Origin: Actinomycetospora cinnamomea
Lineage (GTDB): Bacteria; Actinomycetota; Actinomycetes; Mycobacteriales; Pseudonocardiaceae
DNA: 64,000 nucleotides
Direction of reading: 5' to 3'
NCBI RefSeq assembly: GCF_003096675.1
Contig: NZ_QEKW01000005.1
Location: forward strand, 186,001 to 250,000
The notes beneath the pieces are model-generated. The model was not told the origin of the DNA and did not search any database. It was given only the letters and a program-made list of their open reading frames with translations. Position 1 is the first letter of the stretch; the number at the start of each line of letters is the position of its first letter. Position numbers and translations under genes: made by a program. Below, piece by piece: positions 30,023 through 37,731 of this stretch.

Positions 30023-31369
30023 TCAGCTCGACCGCGCCGCCGCCACCGCTGCCCGGACCTCCGCCGGCTCGAGGTAGTCGTCGGTGTGCTCGAACTCGGC
30101 GAGCCGGCCGCTGGCCCCGGTGAGGAACCCGAGCCGGACGGCGCTCTGACCCTGGACCGCGTGCAGCGCCCAGTTCGTCGCGACCCGCGCCATCGCCGCC
30201 GGCACGTGCAGGGCCCAGAGGTGGTACGCGGCGGTGACGGCGGCGGCGGGCGTCCCGGCGAGCCCGATCCCGAAGGGCTTGGCGACGGCGTTCCTCCCGC
30301 CGAGGTCGACGACCATGCCGAGGTCACGGTGGCGGTAGCGCCGCGTCGGACGGCCGGCGAGGCTCGCAACGACGTTGTCGGCGGCGACGGGCGCCTGGCG
30401 CGAGGCGTGCTGGGCGGTCGGCGGGCAGACCGCACCGTCTCCGGTCGCGAGGTCGGGCACCGCGGCGGCGTCGCCGAGGGCGGACACCTCGGGCCGGCCG
30501 GGCACCGACAGGTCGGGCTCGACGACCAGCCGCCCATGGGCCGTCTCGGCGTCGAGTCGGCCGACCAGCGGGCTCGGGGCCACACCCGCCGTCCAGATCA
30601 GCGTCGAGGTGGCCAGGCGCCGCCCGTCGGACAGCGTCACCGAGGTGTCGTCGGCCCCGACCAGGCTCGTGTGCAGGTCGACGTGCACGCCGCGGGAGAC
30701 CAGGACGCGCCGGGTGTCCTCGCTGAGACGCGCGCCGAGTCCCGGCATGAGCTCACCGCCGTGCTGGACGACGTGCCAGCGGATCAGCGAGGGGTCGAGG
30801 CGGGGGAGGCGCCGGGCGAGCGCGACGGCGGTTCGTTGCAGGTTGGCGGCCGTCTCGACGCCGGCGTAACCGCCGCCGACCACCACGAAGCGGCAGCGTC
30901 GTGCGCGCTCCTCGGGGTCGGTCGAGGCGTGGGCGATCTCGAGCTGGCCGAGCACGTGGTCGCGCAGGAACGCCGCCTCGGCGAGGGTCTTGGCGCCGCG
31001 CCCGAACTCCCGCAGCCCCGGGACGTCCATGACCCTGGTGACGCTGCCGGGCGCAAGGACGAGCCGGTCGTAGGGCAGCACCTCGTGCTCGCCGGTGATG
31101 CTGCGGACGAGCACCCGCCGCGTGTCGAGGTCGACGCCGATCGCCCGGCCCGGCACGAGCAGGGTGCGCCGGAGCAGACGCGACAGCGACAGCACCGCGG
31201 CCCGCGGCGTCAGCACCCCGGCGGCGACCTGCGGCAGCAGGGGCAGGTAGAGCATGTGGTCGTCGGGCGAGACGAGCCGGATGTCGGCCTGCGGGACGAG
31301 CTTCTCCAGCCGCCGCGCGACGCCCGTGCCCGCGAAGCCGCCACCGACCACGACGATCCGCGCGCTCAT
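30023..31369 (-). CDS. Type II NADH dehydrogenase-like NAD(P)/FAD oxidoreductase
   Basis: 448 aa. The N-terminal FAD fold shows IVVVGGGFAGTGVARRLEKLVPQ. The NAD fold shows CRFVVVGGGYAGVETAANLQRTAVAL. Others are LVLAPGSVTRVMDVPGL, TLIWTAGVAPSPLV, VSALGDAAAVPD (FAD ribityl Asp), then AQHASRQAPVAADNVVASL. The C-terminal part contains an amphipathic stretch as in NDH-2, which oxidises NADH and reduces menaquinone without pumping protons. It complements complex I. It is divergent from the VOC gene at 31472. Confidence 0.88.
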   Translation of the reverse strand: MSARIVVVGGGFAGTGVARRLEKLVPQADIRLVSPDDHMLYLPLLPQVAAGVLTPRAAVLSLSRLLRRTLLVPGRAIGVDLDTRRVLVRSITGEHEVLPYDRLVLAPGSVTRVMDVPGLREFGRGAKTLAEAAFLRDHVLGQLEIAHASTDPEERARRCRFVVVGGGYAGVETAANLQRTAVALARRLPRLDPSLIRWHVVQHGGELMPGLGARLSEDTRRVLVSRGVHVDLHTSLVGADDTSVTLSDGRRLATSTLIWTAGVAPSPLVGRLDAETAHGRLVVEPDLSVPGRPEVSALGDAAAVPDLATGDGAVCPPTAQHASRQAPVAADNVVASLAGRPTRRYRHRDLGMVVDLGGRNAVAKPFGIGLAGTPAAAVTAAYHLWALHVPAAMARVATNWALHAVQGQSAVRLGFLTGASGRLAEFEHTDDYLEPAEVRAAVAAARSS

Positions 31370-31471
31370 GCGCTCTGCCTACCGCACCCGACGGGTGTCG
31401 AGAACGCGTCGCCGGCTCCGTCCCCGGGACGTGATCGGCCGTGCCGCGGCCGCACCGGACGAGGAGGACCC

Positions 31472-31912
31472 ATGACGATCCAGCGGATGGACCACGTCGG
31501 CGTCGTCGTCGACGATCTCGAGGGCGCGCTCGCGTTCTTCGTCGACCTCGGCATGGAGAAGGTCGGCGAGGTGACGCCGGCCGAGGGACGGTGGGTCGAC
31601 CAGGTCGTCGGGCTCGACGACGTGCGCGTCGAGATCGTGTTCGTGCAGACCCCGGACGGCCACGGCCGTCTCGAGCTGACGAGGTTCCTCCACCCGACGG
31701 CCACCACCGCCGAGCCGGACGCCCCGGCCCACACGATCGGGCTGCGCCGCCTCATGTTCGCGGTCGACGACATCGACGCCACCGTGGACCGGCTGCGCGC
31801 CCGCGGCCACGAGCTCGTCGGCGCGATCGCGCAGTACGAGGACGTCTACCGGCTCTGCTACGTGCGCGGCCCCGAGGGGATCCTCGTCGCGCTGGCCGAG
31901 GAGCTCCGCTGA
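31472..31912 (+). CDS. VOC family protein
   Basis: 146 aa from an ATG with GAGGAGGA upstream. It begins IQRMDHVGVVVDDLEGALAFFVDLGMEKVGE. The second half has HTIGLRRLMFAVDDIDATVDRLRARGHELVG and ends in RGPEGILVALAEEL. Possible metal ligands are His in MDHVGVV, Glu in RLELTRF and Glu in the final strand. It resembles glyoxalase/bleomycin-resistance-like proteins. Substrate unknown. Confidence 0.82.
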   Translation: MTIQRMDHVGVVVDDLEGALAFFVDLGMEKVGEVTPAEGRWVDQVVGLDDVRVEIVFVQTPDGHGRLELTRFLHPTATTAEPDAPAHTIGLRRLMFAVDDIDATVDRLRARGHELVGAIAQYEDVYRLCYVRGPEGILVALAEELR

Positions 31913-31923
31913 GCCGCCGCCGG

Positions 31924-32439
31924 TCAGTGGAGCGGCGCGGGGCTGACGTAGAGGTACGCCGGGACCTGCGTGCCGTGGCCGGTGTCGTGCATCGCCGTCC
32001 CGATCCGCTGCCAGCCGAGGCGCTCGTAGGCCGCGATGGCGGCGCTGTCCTTGGTCATGACGTCGCCGACGAGGTCGAGGCAGTGGTGGGCGGCCCAGTC
32101 GGTCATGGTGCGGGCGAGAAGGAGCCCCAGCCGGTGGCCCCGTCCGGCGGGAGCGACGAACAGGCGCCCGCCCACGATCGTCGTGGCCGGGTCCCCGCCG
32201 TGGGCGACCCACGCGTCGACCGCGGCGACGCCGGGCTGCGCCGTCGTCGTGAGCGCGTGCCCGACGACGTGGTCGCCGACGACGGCGACCCACGCGTGCA
32301 GCAGGCCCGGCGGGTTCAGCCAGGCGTGCGGGTCGTCGACGCCCTCGACGGGATAGCCGTCGACCCGGTGGACCTCGACCAGCGCGGACGCGACGGCGTC
32401 GAGGTCCTCGGGCCGGCGGTCGCGGACCAGGCCCGCCAT
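31924..32439 (-). CDS. GNAT family N-acetyltransferase
   Basis: 171 aa. VRDRRPEDLDAVASALVEVHRVDGYP is the N-terminal GNAT strand-helix. The acetyl-CoA loop is FVAPAGRGHRLGLLLARTMTDWAA. The C-terminal segment SAAIAAYERLGWQRIGT is the typical final helix-strand. It ends convergently with the VOC gene (11-bp gap) and starts a few bases from the yajQ stop on the same strand. Substrate unknown. Confidence 0.85.
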   Translation of the reverse strand: MAGLVRDRRPEDLDAVASALVEVHRVDGYPVEGVDDPHAWLNPPGLLHAWVAVVGDHVVGHALTTTAQPGVAAVDAWVAHGGDPATTIVGGRLFVAPAGRGHRLGLLLARTMTDWAAHHCLDLVGDVMTKDSAAIAAYERLGWQRIGTAMHDTGHGTQVPAYLYVSPAPLH

Positions 32440-32444
32440 CGACG

Positions 32445-32936
32445 TCAGCGGTAGTTGACGAACTGCAGCGCGATGTCGAAGTCCCGCTCCTTGAGCAGGG
32501 AGATCACGGCCTGCAGGTCGTCCTTCTTCTTGCCCGTGACGCGCAGCTGGTCGTCCTGCATCTGCGCCTGGACGCCCTTGGGGCCCTCGTCACGGATGAC
32601 CTTCGAGATCTCCTTGCCCTTGTCCTTGCTGATGCCCTGCACCAGCGAGCCGGTGACCTTGTAGGCCTTGCCCGACAGCGAGGGGTCGCCGACGTCGAAG
32701 GCCTTCAGCGAGATGCCACGCTTGATCAGCTTCTCCTTGAAGACGTCGATCGCGGCGGTGCAGCGTTCCTCGGTCTCGGCGCTGATGGTGATGGCCTCCT
32801 CGCCGGCCCACGAGACGTCGGCGCCGGTCCCGCGGAAGTCGAAGCGCTGCGAGAGCTCCTTGCTCGCCTGGTTGAGCGCGTTGTCGACCTCCTGGCGGTC
32901 GACCTTGCTCACGACGTCGAACGAGGGGTTGGCCAT
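32445..32936 (-). CDS. yajQ: YajQ family cyclic-di-GMP-binding-like protein
   Basis: 163 aa from the ATG at 32936 with AGGGAGGACGACG upstream. It starts [23 protein letters not shown] and continues [17 protein letters not shown]. The C-terminal half has [31 protein letters not shown], the classic family ending. Some relatives bind cyclic-di-GMP or nucleotides; function in actinobacteria is not established. It lies next to tRNA-Tyr, just outside the integrated element. Confidence 0.93.
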   Translation of the reverse strand: MANPSFDVVSKVDRQEVDNALNQASKELSQRFDFRGTGADVSWAGEEAITISAETEERCTAAIDVFKEKLIKRGISLKAFDVGDPSLSGKAYKVTGSLVQGISKDKGKEISKVIRDEGPKGVQAQMQDDQLRVTGKKKDDLQAVISLLKERDFDIALQFVNYR

Positions 32937-33043
32937 CGTCGTCCTCCCTGACGTGCCGGCGGGCATCCCGGGTACCCGGCTGCACGGCCGCCGGGCCCCG
33001 GTCTGTAGTCTTCCCGACGCCGTCCTGCGGGGCGGCACGCCCT

Positions 33044-33124
33044 GGCGGGTTGCCCGAGTGGCCAAAGGGAGCGGACTGTAAATCCGTCGCGAAAGCTTCG
33101 AAGGTTCGAATCCTTCACCCGCCA
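33044..33124 (+). tRNA. tRNA-Tyr (GUA)
   Basis: Acceptor arms GGCGGGT (33044) and ACCCGCC pair fully. The anticodon arm CGGA-CTGTAAA-TCCG gives GUA. A variable arm follows (class II), then the T arm GAAGG-TTCGAAT-CCTTC. Discriminator A and an encoded CCA (33125-33127) are present. The 3' half from 33072 onward was supplied by the integrated element; the displaced host 3' half lies at 46565. Hence this is a chimeric but fully paired gene. Confidence 0.95.
33072..33091 (+). repeat. attL core, 20 bp in the tRNA anticodon arm
   Basis: CGGACTGTAAATCCGTCGCG, identical to 46565-46584. The inverted segments CGGA/TCCG of the anticodon stem around the seven-base anticodon loop are the expected arrangement for a tyrosine integrase core with crossover in the loop. 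Confidence 0.88.
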
Positions 33125-33128
33125 CCAA

Positions 33129-33157
33129 GCCCCTGACCAGCACGAACGGTCGGGGGC
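33129..33157 (+). terminator. tRNA-Tyr terminator (element side)
   Basis: GCCCCTGACC at 33129-33138 and GGTCGGGGGC at 33148-33157 form a 10-bp stem with one wobble and a nine-base loop, followed by CTT. It lies inside the element just after the tRNA CCA and so replaces the host terminator now at 46622-46650. Confidence 0.7.
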
Positions 33158-33180
33158 CTTGTAGTACCAGGGGCGGCGAC

Positions 33181-33211
33181 CAAGATCGTTGCCCCCTACG
33201 CGCCCCCTACA
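33181..33211 (+). repeat. Left copy of 31-bp end repeat (candidate integrase arm site)
   Basis: A 31-base sequence containing GCCCCCTAC twice in tandem, separated by GC. It matches 46408-46438 in the same orientation with one difference. It lies 89 bp inside the left core. Terminal direct repeats of this kind are the expected form of arm-type integrase sites, though this is inferred. The surrounding 33158-33547 interval holds no convincing gene. Confidence 0.6.
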
Positions 33212-33547
33212 GGTCGCGCCGTCGCCCCCGACGCGTGGGCGCGGACCGATTCGGGCGGGGGTGGACCGGAGCGGCCAACGTTGCCCTACGCGGGTGACGC
33301 TGGGACGCTCTACCTGTCGCTGTTCGCGCCAGCGCTGGACCGGTCTTCACGGAGTCGACCAACTCCCAAGATCGACGCTCCGGGTTGGACGACGAGCGCG
33401 CTACGCGCGCGAGTGGCCGGGAGATGGGCGCTTCGAGCCTCCCGCCCGGCCGAGCAACGGCATCACGAAGGACGACACACGTGTGTCGCCGAGTGGTGCC
33501 CGCTCGCGCGTCGGCTTCCTCTCGGCGACCAACCCGAGAGGACGATC

Positions 33548-34135
33548 ATGTACGACCCGCTCGACCCGGCCGAGCACATCGGCCCGACGACGCCCGACGA
33601 GGCACACGAGGCAGCAGGCCTGTTCGATCAGCTCCACGCGCTCGGCGGCTGGGGTAAGGCAGCTATCGCCTACGCCTGCACGACCAACGAGGGGCGCGGC
33701 GGGGACAACCGCCGGACCAATGAGGACTCGTCCCCATTCCCCATGTCGGCGGCGGAGTTCGCGCGGCTGGAGGTCCCAGGGTTGTCCGACCGGAAGACCA
33801 TCCGGAAGTACCGGCTCGCGTGGGAGTGGGCGATCCGCGAGGGTCACGCAGCCCACGTCGAGCCCGGCGAGCCCTACGCGCTCCCGTCGTTGTCGTGGGA
33901 CGAGTACCGACAGGGACGCGCGGCTGTAGCCAACGCGGAGCCTGCACCGGCGGACGGGCCCGCGACGACCGGCGAGTTGTTCGAGGGGATGGACGCGGCC
34001 CTCGACGCGATCGAGCACCAGATCAAGGGCGAACGCGACGCACAGCGGCGGGAGGCGCTGGCGGTCCACTTCCGCGAGCGTGTCGCCCGGATCGCGCTGC
34101 TGCTCGACGCCCCCGACATCGACAGCGCGGCGTGA
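33548..34135 (+). CDS. Element protein of unknown function
   Basis: 195 aa from the ATG at 33548, preceded by GAGAGGACG. The open frame runs further upstream, but that part is Arg/Pro-rich without family character. LHALGGWGKAAIAYACTTNEGRGG is followed by LEVPGLSDRKTIRKYRLAWEWAIREGHAA, which could form a helix-turn-helix. The C-terminus (DAALDAIEHQIKGERDAQRREALAVHFRERVARIALLLD) looks like one long helix or coiled coil. First gene of the element; a regulator or partition-like role is possible but unproven. Confidence 0.65.
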   Translation: MYDPLDPAEHIGPTTPDEAHEAAGLFDQLHALGGWGKAAIAYACTTNEGRGGDNRRTNEDSSPFPMSAAEFARLEVPGLSDRKTIRKYRLAWEWAIREGHAAHVEPGEPYALPSLSWDEYRQGRAAVANAEPAPADGPATTGELFEGMDAALDAIEHQIKGERDAQRREALAVHFRERVARIALLLDAPDIDSAA

Positions 34136-34488
34136 TGGTTGACCCCCACCCCTCCCTCAACAGGCGTCTCTGTACGCGCGGCGACGCGGAGATAGAGGCG
34201 CGCGGGTTGTCGGCCCGGCTCATCAAGTCGCTACAGAACGCCGGGTACCTCTCGCGGGTCCGGGTGAGCGCGAGCCTGACGCTGGTGGACCTCGACGAAC
34301 TGGACCGCTACCTCGACGCGTGCACGGACCCGGCGGTGTACGGGCCTCTGGCTGGCGAGGGCGGGGACCTGGACGCGCTCGCGCGGCGGTGGGCCGAGGA
34401 CCGGGACCCGGAAGCGCATTCAGCCCTCATTGCCATCGGACAGATTGTCGATTCCGCGCTATGGGATGACGACCCGGGCGACCTCTAG
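34135..34488 (+). CDS. Small putative DNA-binding protein (excisionase-size)
   Basis: 117 aa, start overlapping the previous stop (TGATG). LSARLIKSLQNAGYLSRVRVSASLTLVDLDELDRYLDACTDP has the shape of a winged-helix/MerR-Xis-like domain: helix, short turn, then LxxxDLDELDRYL. The tail is acidic (EGGDLDALARRWAEDRDPEAH). Excisionases often look like this, but no family match is certain. Confidence 0.6.
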   Translation: MVDPHPSLNRRLCTRGDAEIEARGLSARLIKSLQNAGYLSRVRVSASLTLVDLDELDRYLDACTDPAVYGPLAGEGGDLDALARRWAEDRDPEAHSALIAIGQIVDSALWDDDPGDL

Positions 34489-34586
34489 CAGCGGAAACGC
34501 CGTGCGCTAATGCATTCGAGCGCGAGTAATCGTCCGGCCGTATTCGAGTCGCGTAACGTTCTCGACGACTCGGAAACGGAGGTCTC

Positions 34587-34874
34587 ATGGATTTCGAACA
34601 GCGACGCGAGAGTGAGCCGTCGCAGTCGGCTGGGGTGGGGGATGGCGTCGCCGAGATACTGGCGGCGTACGGCGTCGAGCCTTCGCAGAAGGGCGCCCGA
34701 CCGGAAGTCGAGGACGACGAGGACGAGAACAAGGGCTGGACCCCGCCAATCGGGTCATCGGGGGTGGGCGGAGGTTCCAACTACAAGTATCGGGCCGCTT
34801 TCCGCGAGGGCGGTGAGTCGCGAGAAGCGCTTATCAACAAGTACCCGGCCCTACAGAACGGACTGATCCGCTGA
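34587..34874 (+). CDS. Small acidic element protein
   Basis: 95 aa, with GGAGG 10 bases before the ATG. It is acidic (PEVEDDEDENKGW) and probably disordered for the first 60 residues. The C-terminal segment SNYKYRAAFREGGESREALINKYPALQNG shares NKYP with the protein at 35222 (MYNKYPQLPHP). Lower GC than host genes. Function unknown. It starts a run of four overlapping small genes. Confidence 0.6.
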   Translation: MDFEQRRESEPSQSAGVGDGVAEILAAYGVEPSQKGARPEVEDDEDENKGWTPPIGSSGVGGGSNYKYRAAFREGGESREALINKYPALQNGLIR

Positions 34875-35050
34875 TGGGACGACCCAAGAAGTTCGAGCGG
34901 ACTCTGAAGATTGCGCTCACCGAGGAGCAGTGGGAACGGCTCGACCTCGAAGCAATCATCATGCGAGTCCCGATTGCGGAAGCGGTCCGGATGAACATCG
35001 AAGTCGGCCTGATGAGTACGACGACACGAGAGGAGACGAGCGATGCCTAA
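34874..35050 (+). CDS. Ribbon-helix-helix-like small protein
   Basis: 58 aa starting in the TGATG overlap with the previous gene. FERTLKIALTEEQWERLDLEAI followed by VPIAEAVRMNIEVGL has the strand-helix-helix pattern of CopG/Arc-type regulators. Likely a small DNA-binding protein controlling element genes. The following gene starts inside its last codons (ATG at 35043). Confidence 0.6.
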   Translation: MGRPKKFERTLKIALTEEQWERLDLEAIIMRVPIAEAVRMNIEVGLMSTTTREETSDA

Positions 35051-35222
35051 TCGCGTGAAGGTGGCGACGCTCGCCAAGGGCGCCGACGCGGCGGAACAGG
35101 CGATCATGGAGGCGCGGCGAGCGCTCTCCGATCAGGAGGACGACAGCGCCCGCGCACAGCGCCGATCGCAGCGGAAGCGCGACCGCCTGGAGAGCCGCTA
35201 CATGCCGAGGGGGAACGGCTGA
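35043..35222 (+). CDS. Small basic element protein
   Basis: 59 aa, overlapping both neighbours (8 bases upstream, 1 base downstream). Mostly helical, with a strongly basic stretch (ARAQRRSQRKRDRLESRYMPRG). It could bind nucleic acid, but no family is recognised. The position in a chain of overlapping genes is the main support. Confidence 0.55.
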   Translation: MPNRVKVATLAKGADAAEQAIMEARRALSDQEDDSARAQRRSQRKRDRLESRYMPRGNG

Positions 35223-35701
35223 TGCCCGGGAAGCTGGCGAACTACAAGGCAATCTGGGCCGCTCGCCCGCCGGGAGCGCAGGCCGAGGAGTACCAGCGAG
35301 AGGTCGCTGTCGGACGCGTCGAGCAGCAGCTCCAGACGCAAGGTCTGCGAATGGTCGAAGGCGAGCGAGAGCGCCTGGCCGGCGTGGCCGAGACAGTGAC
35401 TCGATCGGCCGCCGACATCCAGGCTGCGGCCCGCGCGATCACGAAGGCGTGCCAGTCGCGGATCGTGAACGTGGAGGAAGTCGCGGATCAGCTCGACGAG
35501 TTGGAGAAGCAGGCCCGCAAGAACCGCGCGGCCATCGCCCGCATCGAGGAGATGCAGGCCGCGAACGAGTCGCGCGCGCAGGACCCGGTGGAGCTGATGG
35601 AGCGGATGTACAACAAGTACCCCCAGCTCCCGCATCCGGCCGATGACCTGCCCGCCTTCCGCACGGACTCGGAGCAGTCGTCGCCCGCCGTACGGCGCTA
35701 G
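35222..35701 (+). CDS. Coiled-coil element protein
   Basis: 159 aa. Residues 20-125 are nearly all helix-forming with heptad-like spacing (VEEVADQLDELEKQARKNRAAIARIEEM), so a coiled coil is likely. The C-terminus contains MYNKYPQLPHPADDLPAF. Start codon overlaps the preceding stop (TGATG). Function unknown; the NKYP motif links it to the 34587 product. Confidence 0.62.
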   Translation: MPGKLANYKAIWAARPPGAQAEEYQREVAVGRVEQQLQTQGLRMVEGERERLAGVAETVTRSAADIQAAARAITKACQSRIVNVEEVADQLDELEKQARKNRAAIARIEEMQAANESRAQDPVELMERMYNKYPQLPHPADDLPAFRTDSEQSSPAVRR

Positions 35702-35711
35702 ACATTCGGCC

Positions 35712-35766
35712 GCGCCGGACCGGGGAGATACAAGTTTTGGCCGACTCTGTTTCCCCGGTCCGGCGC
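35712..35766. terminator. Perfect 15-bp hairpin with 25-base loop
   Basis: GCGCCGGACCGGGGA (35712-35726) pairs exactly with TCCCCGGTCCGGCGC (35752-35766). A second hairpin, GGCCCT-CGAA-AGGGCC, follows at 35773-35788. They separate the four-gene small-protein cluster from the 35806 gene. The large AT-rich loop is unusual for a simple terminator. Confidence 0.6.
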
Positions 35767-35805
35767 TCGACGGGCCCTCGAAAGGGCCGCTAGGAAGTAT
35801 ACCTA

Positions 35806-36324
35806 ATGAGCGTTAGACGGATGATCCACGACAAGATGATGGGCCCGCACTTCCTGCGGCAGGCCTTCGAGGAAGGGCCCGACGCGGTCCTGTGGTGTGT
35901 CGAGTCGCAGGAGGACTTCTACGCACTGCGCGAAGCCCGGCAGAGCGTCACCGGGTCGTTCGGCGAGTTCAGCCACAAGCACGCCGCGCAGTTGCGGCCG
36001 TTCTCCGGACTACTGCTGATCGGCGTGACGCTGGACGATGCGGGCGCCTTCGAGGCGCGGCGCCGGTGGCTCCTGGTGACGGAGGTCCTGTCCGCGCGCC
36101 AGGTCCAGTTCCGGGCTCCCGCCCGCGACCTGTGGGAGGGCGCGACCTTCGCCGACCACTTCGCCGAGGGCTACACGCTGGACGAGACGCGGCGGGTGTC
36201 GCTGCGGGACATGCGCTCCGCGATCGAGCGCGAGGAGGACCGGCGGCGCACGCAAGACGTCGCAATCGACCTTCAGGCAGCAATCGCTCGCGCGCCAAAG
36301 GTCCGAACCGGGGTCGCGTCGTGA
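35806..36324 (+). CDS. Element protein of unknown function
   Basis: 172 aa; AGGA lies 12 bases before the ATG. VRRMIHDKMMGPHFLRQAFEEGPDAVLWCVESQEDFYALREAR forms an alpha/beta-looking N-terminal half. The C-terminus is charged and helical (RDMRSAIEREEDRRRTQD). No family recognised. It overlaps the TOPRIM gene by four bases (GTGA), so a role in replication is suggested by context only. Confidence 0.62.
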   Translation: MSVRRMIHDKMMGPHFLRQAFEEGPDAVLWCVESQEDFYALREARQSVTGSFGEFSHKHAAQLRPFSGLLLIGVTLDDAGAFEARRRWLLVTEVLSARQVQFRAPARDLWEGATFADHFAEGYTLDETRRVSLRDMRSAIEREEDRRRTQDVAIDLQAAIARAPKVRTGVAS

Positions 36325-37304
36325 CCGTCGAGCTGTGGCGCGACGACGAGCGCGAGGCGTGGGCGGTCCGGGGCGGCGACGGCGCGGTCCGGCTGTGCGA
36401 GCGCTACGTGGAGGCGGCGGAGCTGTTCCACGAGTTCCAGCGGCGCGCGACCACCCCGCGCAAGGTCCCCGCCGGGCAGGTCGAGTATCGGTCGCCGCTC
36501 GGCTCGCGGGTCCGGTTCCGCAAGGCGCGCTTCAACCTCGTGCTGCCGTCCGGGGAGGTCGTGAACAAGGCGTTCCGGTACGAGCACCAGCCGCAGCCGC
36601 CCGACGGCCAGTGGCTCCGCAAGAAGCCCGCGTGCGCGGACCGGACGTTGTATCGGTTGCCGGAGCTGAGGGCGGCCCTGGCTGGGGGGCGGGGTGCGGT
36701 CGTCTACTGGTGCGAGGGGGAGAGCGACGCGGACGCCGTCGCCGCAGAGCTCCACCTACCAACCCCACCCCCAGGCCAGGACCTCGCCAGCCTCCGCACG
36801 GCCGAGATGCGGCGCGGGAAGGGTATGGACGCGTACCGGCGCGCGGTCGAGTCTGAGCGTCGGCGGATCGCGCGGTGGTGGAAGGCGACGCAGACCGAGG
36901 GTTGGCCGGCCGCCGCGACCTCGCACCACGGCGGCGCCGCGCACGTGACCGCCGAGCAGGCGGCGCTGTTCCGAGGGTTCCGGGGCCGCGTTGTCGTCGT
37001 CGCAGACCTCGACGCGCCGGGCGCGGCTGACGCGGTCCTCCGGCGGGGGCTTCTCGTGGACGTAGCGGGCCTGGACGCCCGGAGGGTGACCGTCGCCGCC
37101 CCGGCGGCCGGGAAGGACGCGAGGGACCACCTCCGGGCCGGGAAGGGCCTGGATCGGCTCAGGGAGGCGCGAGAGCGGGACCTACGCCGGACCGCGCGCG
37201 AGTACATCGCCGAGAAGAACACCGCCGCAGAAGCGCGCGGCTACCTCCGCACGAGGGCAGCCCTGTCGTTGGTCGAGCGGTATTCGCAGAAGCGCAAGAA
37301 GTAA
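36321..37304 (+). CDS. TOPRIM-domain (primase-like) protein
   Basis: 327 aa from a GTG overlapping the previous stop. The TOPRIM fold is shown by AVVYWCEGESDADAVAAEL (catalytic-type Glu near residue 131) and VVVVADLDAPGAADAVLRRG (DxD near 230-232), then RVTVAAPAAGKDARDHL. The N-terminal 100 residues contain VEYRSPLGSRVRFRKARFN and resemble the pre-TOPRIM part of toprim proteins, without clear zinc ligands. Such proteins prime replication in phages and plasmids. With the RepA-like ATPase downstream it forms a replication module. Confidence 0.75.
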   Translation: MTVELWRDDEREAWAVRGGDGAVRLCERYVEAAELFHEFQRRATTPRKVPAGQVEYRSPLGSRVRFRKARFNLVLPSGEVVNKAFRYEHQPQPPDGQWLRKKPACADRTLYRLPELRAALAGGRGAVVYWCEGESDADAVAAELHLPTPPPGQDLASLRTAEMRRGKGMDAYRRAVESERRRIARWWKATQTEGWPAAATSHHGGAAHVTAEQAALFRGFRGRVVVVADLDAPGAADAVLRRGLLVDVAGLDARRVTVAAPAAGKDARDHLRAGKGLDRLREARERDLRRTAREYIAEKNTAAEARGYLRTRAALSLVERYSQKRKK

Positions 37305-37368
37305 GCGCAGGAATCGCTATCCGGTAGCGTATTCGGCGTTCGACCGCTATTCCGAGAAGGGGATACCT

Positions 37369-37575
37369 ATGCCCACGTCACTGACCGAGAAGCCGCCCAC
37401 GTTGAGTGAGACGTTGGTCGTCCGCTTCACCGAAGCAGAAGTGGAGCGCTTGCGGGCGCTCGCGGACGAGCACGAAGTGTCGATGGCTCGTGTAGTCCGA
37501 GTGGCGGTCGCCGACTTGTTCGAACGGATGGACGAGGAAGCGCCCGCCCCAACTAAGAAGAAGCGCAAGAAGTAG
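37369..37575 (+). CDS. Ribbon-helix-helix-like regulator
   Basis: 68 aa. LSETLVVRFTEAEVERLRALADEHEVSMARVVRVAVADLFERM matches the CopG/Arc strand-helix-helix pattern. The tail is Lys-rich (PTKKKRKK), like the end of the TOPRIM protein (QKRKK). The start has GAGAAGGGG upstream. A strong hairpin follows. It may bind the paired palindromes at 37669 and control the ATPase gene. Confidence 0.72.
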   Translation: MPTSLTEKPPTLSETLVVRFTEAEVERLRALADEHEVSMARVVRVAVADLFERMDEEAPAPTKKKRKK

Positions 37576-37580
37576 GGGGT

Positions 37581-37618
37581 GCCCTCTCCCCGGTGAACCG
37601 CGCCACCGAGGAGAGGGC
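37581..37618 (+). terminator. 15-bp hairpin after the RHH gene
   Basis: Arms 37581-37595 (GCCCTCTCCCCGGTG) and 37604-37618 pair at 14 of 15 positions around an eight-base loop. It begins six bases after the stop codon. No long T-tract follows. Confidence 0.72.
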
Positions 37619-37668
37619 TGGGAGGCGGTGACGAGCCGCTCCACTAGTTGTCCCCTAACGACGTTCTC

Positions 37669-37702
37669 CGCCTAGGCGCCCTCCTGTTTGACCGCCTAGG
37701 CG
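37669..37702. promoter_or_regulatory. Two identical 10-bp palindromes upstream of the RepA-like gene
   Basis: CGCCTAGGCG occurs at 37669-37678 and 37693-37702. Both are perfect palindromes, 24 bp apart from start to start (about two helical turns). They lie 30-63 bp before the ATPase start codon. This is the expected layout of a cooperative repressor operator; the RHH protein encoded just upstream is a candidate ligand. Confidence 0.6.
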
Positions 37703-37731
37703 AGACACCCGACCTCCCCGAGAGGAACCGA

